From: Aurantimonas coralicida
GTDB lineage: Bacteria; Pseudomonadota; Alphaproteobacteria; Rhizobiales; Rhizobiaceae
Direction of reading: 5' to 3'
NCBI GenBank assembly: GCA_011050685.1
Contig: DRFF01000190.1
Span: forward strand, 1-64,000
Length of the DNA: 64,000 bases
Below, piece by piece: positions 59,138 through 64,000 of this stretch. A program made the translations under genes and the position numbers. How positions within the stretch are numbered: the first letter of the stretch is position 1; each line of letters begins with the position of its first letter. The notes under the pieces were generated by a model. That model saw only the letters and a program-made list of their open reading frames with translations. It was not told where the DNA came from and searched no databases.

Positions 59138-60226
59138 CTATGCGGTAGCGACTCCGACCTTCGAACCCGTCCGGGAGTGGAGGAAATAGATGAGTTCGGC
59201 AATTGCCTTGAAGAATTGCGGGGGAATCATCTGATCGATTTCGACATGATCATACATAGACCTTGCCAATAGCTTGTCTTCTATCACCGGCACGTCGTTG
59301 GCCTCGGCGATTTCCCGGATCTTCAGGGCGACCAGGTCGGTGCCCTTGGCAACTACCATCGGCGCGCCACCGTCTTCGCGAACATATCGCAGCGCGATCG
59401 CGTAATGGGTGGGGTTGGCGATCACGAGCGTCGCGAAGGGCACGTCGGTCATCATGCGCCGGCGCACCCGGTCGCGGGCGATCTGGCGCTGCCGCCCCTT
59501 GACCATCGGATCGCCCTCGGCCTGTTTGTTTTCGTCCTTGATCTCCTGCTTCGACATCTTGAGGTCGCGCCGCCAGTGGATGCGGCTCATGGCGAGATCG
59601 GCTGCGACGAGCACGATCGTCGCGATCGAGACGCCGGAGAGTAGCTTCATCGCCAGTTCGAGAATCAGTTCGGGCACCAGCACCGGATCTGCGAACATGG
59701 TGCGCATCATCGTCGGGAAACCCGACATGAGGAGCGTGCCGACGACAACGCCTATGGTGAGAAACTTGAACACAGACTTGCCGAACTCCGTCAGCCCACG
59801 CAGACCAAAAATCCGCTTGAACCCAGCCGACAGCGAAATATGCGACGCCTTTGGCCGAATTCGTTCGAAATTGATCTGCGGCGCGTTTTGGAGAACCGAC
59901 GAGACGACGCCTCCGATGACGAAGAAGACGGCCGCGGGCAGAACGAACCGGGCGCCTTCAAGAGCCAGCATATGGAGGACGTGTAGGGCATCGGCACTCG
60001 TATTCAGATCCCATTGCAGGGGGTTTTCGAACGTCGTCTTGAGCACGAGAAGCAAATGGCCCGCACCGTCGCGGATCTGAAACGCGATAAAGGCCATTGC
60101 AGCGAGAAGCGACGCCAGAATCGGCGCCTCGCGCGAAACCGGAAGGTTACCCTTCTCGATAGCATCGTTGATCTTCTTCTCGGTCGGTTCTTCCGTTTTG
60201 GAGGATTTGTCCTCGCTATCCGACAC
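59138..60226 (-). CDS. flhB: Flagellar export switch protein FlhB
   Basis: The 362-residue product has four membrane helices and a cytoplasmic domain with the self-cleaving NPTH motif (271-274) in VIANPTHYAIALRY. The N-terminus has KTEEPTEKKINDAIEKGNLPVSREA, as in all FlhB. It switches export specificity together with FliK. The C-terminal end is short. It lies 102 bases after fliG and two before the unknown gene. Confidence 0.96.
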   Translation of the reverse strand: MSDSEDKSSKTEEPTEKKINDAIEKGNLPVSREAPILASLLAAMAFIAFQIRDGAGHLLLVLKTTFENPLQWDLNTSADALHVLHMLALEGARFVLPAAVFFVIGGVVSSVLQNAPQINFERIRPKASHISLSAGFKRIFGLRGLTEFGKSVFKFLTIGVVVGTLLMSGFPTMMRTMFADPVLVPELILELAMKLLSGVSIATIVLVAADLAMSRIHWRRDLKMSKQEIKDENKQAEGDPMVKGRQRQIARDRVRRRMMTDVPFATLVIANPTHYAIALRYVREDGGAPMVVAKGTDLVALKIREIAEANDVPVIEDKLLARSMYDHVEIDQMIPPQFFKAIAELIYFLHSRTGSKVGVATA

Positions 60227-60328
60227 GGTGGATTATACCCTCGAACCCATTGACGTTCAGTGAAGACTTGGCGGCGCTTCCCCCATGTCGCAGAATTCCT
60301 ACCGTCCCCGCCTGCACCGCGTCGGCTG

Positions 60329-61372
60329 TCATTCCTCGTCCTCGGCATGCAGATTGAGCTTGCCTTCCCCCCATAGAGTAAGTCCAGTGGCCGCGATCTG
60401 CCGACGGGCTTTGTCAACCTCGGCGGGAGGAGGCTCGTCACTCCGAGAAAGTTCGGCCTCTACCATTCGCCGAGAACGCGAACTCATGCACGAGAGAATG
60501 GCCTCTTTGGTTTCTTCGTCGACACCGCCAAGGGCCAGGATGACAACCTCTGTTCCCGTCGCGTCCAGGAGAACCATGCGATCCCGCTTGGACAAGGTAA
60601 CGACGTCTTCGAAGCTGAACAGAAGGTTCCGAAGCTTTTCAGCATCCTTCGGCTGCTTCACGACCAGCATTTCGAGCAAATCATCGGCATGACCCTTGCT
60701 CATTCGGTTGACGATATCGGCAAGAACCGTGTGACTGCTGGCTTGGTCAGGACGATCGGAGGTGGCAAGATAGGAATGACGAAGGTGGTTCTCCAGCAGC
60801 CGTTGTACGGGCCGAGAAAGCGACTTCAGAGACAAAACCCGCCGCATTACCTCATTGCGGAACGCCGGCTCGAATTCTTGGGCGATCATCGCCGCGGTCT
60901 CTGCCCTGATCTTCGACAATAGGACGGCGACAACATGAGGGTGTTCCCTCGCCAGTTTCGGCGCCAGCATCTCGTGCTGCAGATTCGCCACTGCGTCCCA
61001 AACACTACGCGTCTCGCGATCGGGTTCTTTCCCCGAACCGTCGAAGTCGTCGACCGAGAAGATGGACTCGAACTCCTCCGCCGACAGCGCGTTCTGGAGA
61101 AGTTCTGTCATTTGCTCGCCCGGACCATTTAAACCCGGCGATTTCTTGAAGGCCTCTTGGAAGTGATCAACCAATTCGTCGATTTGGTCCGGTGTAATCG
61201 AAGCAAGACCTGCCGCACTTTCCTTTAACAGTTTGATCTCGTCGGTCGTGAAGTGCTTCAAAACCCGGGAGGCCCCGGCGCTGCCCAAGGCAATCAACAC
61301 GATAGCCGCACGAGCGCGGCTACTCGCTGGCAGCTCCGAGTTTTCGTCCTGATAGGCGGCAACCATCGACAT
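60329..61372 (-). CDS. fliG: Flagellar motor switch protein FliG
   Basis: The 347-residue product has three FliG domains. The middle part has EHPHVVAVLLSKIRAETAAMI, the EHPQ-like motif region. The C-terminal torque domain has LFSFEDVVTLSKRDRMVLLDATGTEVVILALGGVDEETKEAILSCMSSRSRRMVEAEL, with the charged residues that meet MotA. It lies six bases after fliN. A somewhat longer N-terminal lead (AYQDENSELPASS) precedes the first domain. Confidence 0.95.
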   Translation of the reverse strand: MSMVAAYQDENSELPASSRARAAIVLIALGSAGASRVLKHFTTDEIKLLKESAAGLASITPDQIDELVDHFQEAFKKSPGLNGPGEQMTELLQNALSAEEFESIFSVDDFDGSGKEPDRETRSVWDAVANLQHEMLAPKLAREHPHVVAVLLSKIRAETAAMIAQEFEPAFRNEVMRRVLSLKSLSRPVQRLLENHLRHSYLATSDRPDQASSHTVLADIVNRMSKGHADDLLEMLVVKQPKDAEKLRNLLFSFEDVVTLSKRDRMVLLDATGTEVVILALGGVDEETKEAILSCMSSRSRRMVEAELSRSDEPPPAEVDKARRQIAATGLTLWGEGKLNLHAEDEE

Positions 61373-61378
61373 CGTGGA

Positions 61379-61741
61379 TCAAGCGGCCCGCGGTTTTTTC
61401 GACGGAAGGCGAGCACCTGGCTTCGCAACTTCGGTCAAGGTCACTCCGAAACGCTGGTCCTCGTTGTCGAGTACGACAATCTCACCGCGAGCCACAACGC
61501 GACCGTTCACGATCACATCAACCGGATCGCCGACTTTCGTATCGAGTTTAACGATTGCGCCACGGCCAAGATTAAGGATGTCGGCGACGGTCATCGTTGT
61601 TGAACCAAGAACGACGTGCATCGTCACCGGTACGTCCATGACAAGATCGAGATCGAGCCGATCATCCTGGCTCGTCGGCCCCACTGCTGAGTCTTCATTC
61701 TCGGTTGCAGTATCGTTGTCTTCAGTCATGGTGCGATCCAT
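61379..61741 (-). CDS. fliN: Flagellar motor switch protein FliN
   Basis: The 120-residue product has an acidic N-terminus of about 30 residues and the SpoA domain VMDVPVTMHVVLGSTTMTVADILNLGRGAIVKLDTKVGDPVDVIVNGRVVARGEIVVLDN, typical of FliN. A second ATG at 61729 is possible. It forms the bottom of the C ring with FliM and FliG, encoded on either side. Confidence 0.95.
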   Translation of the reverse strand: MDRTMTEDNDTATENEDSAVGPTSQDDRLDLDLVMDVPVTMHVVLGSTTMTVADILNLGRGAIVKLDTKVGDPVDVIVNGRVVARGEIVVLDNEDQRFGVTLTEVAKPGARLPSKKPRAA

Positions 61742-61802
61742 CTTACGCTTTGACGGGCCGCTTCATGCGGCGCGAATTCGCCTAGCCCAACCCATCAACG
61801 GG

Positions 61803-62189
61803 TTAGCGGACCAGACTGGCGTGAAGCCTGTGTATCGTCGTTTCAAGACCTTCAGCATCCGAGGCCGCCGAGACTGCACGATCATGACAAGATTCACACC
61901 GGGCCCTGTCATGGTCTGCCCTTGAAATCAGCAATTCGAGGCGGTCGATCGTCTCTTTCGCTTCGACAACTTGCGCCTCCAGCGAGCGCAGTGTCTGGAC
62001 ACCCTCATGTTTCAGCACGACGACGGCATCCGCGGCTCTCGTGATAGCGTGATTGGCTTCTGTCAGCGCGGCGCCGAGGCCGCTTTCCGATGCCCGCAGT
62101 GCTCGGAGCTCCTGATACATGCGGCCGCTTCTAAGTGCGGTGACGACGAGCGCCACCATTAGCACGATGTCAGTCAGAAAGGATGTCAT
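61803..62189 (-). CDS. Unknown membrane-anchored coiled-coil protein between fliM and fliN
   Basis: The 128-residue product has an N-terminal helix (TSFLTDIVLMVALVVTALRSG) and a long coiled coil, LRSLEAQVVEAKETIDRLELLISRADHDRARCESCHDRA. A CESCH motif is visible. Its start overlaps fliM by 20 bases, so it is translated from the motor-switch transcript. Similar small genes occur here in other alphaproteobacteria, but I cannot name the family with confidence. Confidence 0.7.
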   Translation of the reverse strand: MTSFLTDIVLMVALVVTALRSGRMYQELRALRASESGLGAALTEANHAITRAADAVVVLKHEGVQTLRSLEAQVVEAKETIDRLELLISRADHDRARCESCHDRAVSAASDAEGLETTIHRLHASLVR

Positions 62190-63108
62190 CGATAAACTCC
62201 TCGGCAGGGTCCACCCGCTCTTCTATCCGCAGGACGTAGTCTACCCCTGAACGCCCCATCCGGGCGCGCAAGAGGGCCCTACCCTCACATTCCACAGCGA
62301 TTAGGCTGGTGGCGTTGATTTCCAATTCGATCGTTTCTCCCACTTTGAATCCCGCAATCCTTCTCAGCGGAATCTTCTTCTTAGCGAGAACCGCGTCCAG
62401 ACGAAGATCGCTTTGGGCGAAGCTGGCCTTGATGCCTGCGGACCAATTTTCGTCGCGATCGAGTTTGACGATGTCAGGCAGTTCGCGGAGGAAGCGTCGG
62501 TGTGGAGCGAAGAAGCTGCTCGGCAGCCCAAAGGTGATGGTCGTCGTAAGAGTGCCAACGCGCAACTCGAACCGGAACAGGACAAACCGGTCGCCAGGGT
62601 CGCCAAGTTGCTCGGCAAGTTCGGACGGATCGATCAGATTGCTCGCCGAAAGGCGGAATTCGGCAATATCATTGAAGACCGGGTCGGCAGCTTCCGCAAT
62701 CGTCGTTAAGGCCAGTTTGACGACGCCGCGGTCGAGGTCAGTCGGTTTTCGGGGCTGATCATCCGAGGTCGAAGGCTCTGCCGCGAAGAGGGCGGCGATC
62801 AGGGCTTCGACGCCGGAATTGTTGAGAGTGACGTAGCCGGGGTGCCGAAAGCGCGAGGAGCTCAATACCGCATAGAGCGAATTGCTTGCGGTATCGGCCT
62901 CCAAGTCAGGTGCGAAATCTGCTTCGATATCGTGCAAGGTGAAATCGAAAGAAGTACCCGCGAGCGCCGTCATCCGAGCGGTGGCCGCGGTTGCCCATGC
63001 CTCGGCCAAGTGCCTGAGACGCGGCAGTTGTCCCGGTTCGAACTCGGCGGCAGCGCGAAGCCGGTCTCCTACGTCTTCGGCATCGGATAACAAACGGGGC
63101 TCACTCAT
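62170..63108 (-). CDS. fliM: Flagellar motor switch protein FliM (divergent)
   Basis: The 312-residue product has a central CheC-like domain (about 30-200) and a C-terminal SpoA domain with LDAVLAKKKIPLRRIAGFKVGETIELEINATSLIAVECEGRALLRARMGRSGVDYVLRIEE. The N-terminus, MSEPRLLSDAEDVGDRL, lacks the usual LSQDEIDALL sequence that binds CheY-P. Rhizobial FliM proteins are known to be divergent. It begins three bases after the motA stop and overlaps the small unknown gene. Confidence 0.9.
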   Translation of the reverse strand: MSEPRLLSDAEDVGDRLRAAAEFEPGQLPRLRHLAEAWATAATARMTALAGTSFDFTLHDIEADFAPDLEADTASNSLYAVLSSSRFRHPGYVTLNNSGVEALIAALFAAEPSTSDDQPRKPTDLDRGVVKLALTTIAEAADPVFNDIAEFRLSASNLIDPSELAEQLGDPGDRFVLFRFELRVGTLTTTITFGLPSSFFAPHRRFLRELPDIVKLDRDENWSAGIKASFAQSDLRLDAVLAKKKIPLRRIAGFKVGETIELEINATSLIAVECEGRALLRARMGRSGVDYVLRIEERVDPAEEFIDDILSD

Positions 63109-63111
63109 CGA

Positions 63112-63975
63112 TCAGGCCGCCGATCCGCCGCCGATGGTTTCATTTTCGACCTGGTCGATGGTGGGACGGTCATAAGCAGAGATCGTTTTGCGTCCATATT
63201 CGAGTGCTACCTGCGGCATCGCACCATTCATATAGGCGATAAGCGTTGATTTCACGATGGTGAACATCCGACACTTCTTGTCGCGCACCCCTTTTACCTT
63301 GTTGGCGATCGGGCCGACCACACCGTAGGAAAAGAAGATGCCGGCAAAGGTTCCGACTAATGCCGCGCCGATCAGGCCGCCTAGAATTTCGGGGGACTGG
63401 TCCAGAGCGCCCATGGCCTTGATCACGCCCAAGACAGCGGCGACGATCCCGAGCGCGGGTAGTCCGTCCGCCATGTCCTGCAGCGCGTGCTTGGGCTTCA
63501 TCTCATCGTAGGTGATGGTCTGGATTTCCTCCTCCATCAACGATTCGATCTCGTGCGGCCGGGCATTGCCGATGATGATCAGCCGGCAATAGTCGCAAAT
63601 GAAGCTGGTCATGGGATCGTCTTTCAGGACATCCGGATAGGCTTGGAAAATCGTCGATTCCTTCGGATCGTCAATGTGCGCCTCGACCTCGCTGCGCGAT
63701 TTCGAGCGCATCTCGCGCATCAGCTGATGCAAGAGCCCGAGGACGTTCAAATAGTCATTCGGCTTCGGAACCTTGTTCTTGAAAGCCTCCATGACCGCCT
63801 TGCCGGTATCCTTCACGACCTTGGTCGGATTGGCGACGAGGAAGGTCCCGATCGATGAGCCCAGAATGATGACGTATTCGAATGGCTGGACGAGAACCAT
63901 CAATTTCCCGCCCATCGCGACGAAGCCACCGAACAGGGCTCCAAACGTCACGACCAGCCCAAGCAGAATACCCAT
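63112..63975 (-). CDS. motA: Flagellar stator protein MotA
   Basis: The 287-residue product has four helices. Key regions are [23 protein letters not shown], the cytoplasmic torque loop with charged residues around [27 protein letters not shown], and [21 protein letters not shown] plus [16 protein letters not shown] with the conserved prolines. It is the first gene of the visible motA-fliM-fliN-fliG-flhB run. The 25 bases upstream to the window edge are too short to judge a promoter. Confidence 0.96.
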   Translation of the reverse strand: MGILLGLVVTFGALFGGFVAMGGKLMVLVQPFEYVIILGSSIGTFLVANPTKVVKDTGKAVMEAFKNKVPKPNDYLNVLGLLHQLMREMRSKSRSEVEAHIDDPKESTIFQAYPDVLKDDPMTSFICDYCRLIIIGNARPHEIESLMEEEIQTITYDEMKPKHALQDMADGLPALGIVAAVLGVIKAMGALDQSPEILGGLIGAALVGTFAGIFFSYGVVGPIANKVKGVRDKKCRMFTIVKSTLIAYMNGAMPQVALEYGRKTISAYDRPTIDQVENETIGGGSAA

Positions 63976-64000
63976 GCGGGCCCCCGATTTCTTAATTTTC

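Overview
The window reads as chromosomal DNA of a high-GC alphaproteobacterium of the order Hyphomicrobiales (Rhizobiales). The main reasons are a lateral-flagellum gene set with the order-typical genes ftcR, motC, motE, flbT and flaF, a PhyR-NepR-EcfG general stress response (GSR) locus, and CtrA-type boxes. I cannot fix the genus. No tRNA, rRNA, CRISPR array, insertion sequence or prophage was seen.

Region 1 (1-6.9 kb): the tail of an unidentified gene, then a complete dipeptide-type ABC importer on the minus strand (dppA-B-C-D-F), with a perfect 30-bp palindrome between dppA and dppB. A plus-strand HugZ-like (PNPOx plus DUF2470) gene diverges from it.

Region 2 (6.9-16.6 kb): a GSR island. 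An HWE histidine kinase, phyR, nepR and ecfG lie among small envelope genes: three small lipoproteins, a DUF883 protein, a YqjE-like membrane protein, a DUF1328 protein, an exported triple PRC-barrel protein and a lipid kinase. Four exact GGAAC-N16-CGTT (EcfG-type) promoters precede two lipoprotein genes, phyR and the DUF1328 gene, so part of the regulon sits beside its own regulators.

Region 3 (16.7-30.7 kb): mostly housekeeping and envelope genes: an RND efflux pair, an MHYT-GGDEF-EAL protein with a degenerate cyclase motif, a thermonuclease-like protein, an ABC-F ATPase, a D-Ala-D-Ala carboxypeptidase, an RhlE-type helicase, a PHA-granule family protein and a PilZ-like protein.

Region 4 (30.7-64 kb): a nearly continuous minus-strand flagellar cluster. 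In transcription order it is motA, fliM, an unknown gene, fliN, fliG, flhB, an unknown gene, flgB-flgC-fliE-flgG-flgA-flgI-motE-flgH, fliL-fliP, two flagellins, fliF-fliH-like-motB-motC-fliK, ftcR, flgE, flgK, flgL, flaF, flbT, flgD, fliQ, flhA, fliR, fliJ, flgJ, a FlgN-like gene and a second FliL-like gene. Stop-start overlaps of the ATGA or GTGA kind show operon structure. CtrA-like boxes precede fliF and ftcR, which suggests cell-cycle control feeding both the MS ring and the FtcR regulator. fliI and flgF are not in the window and probably lie beyond motA.
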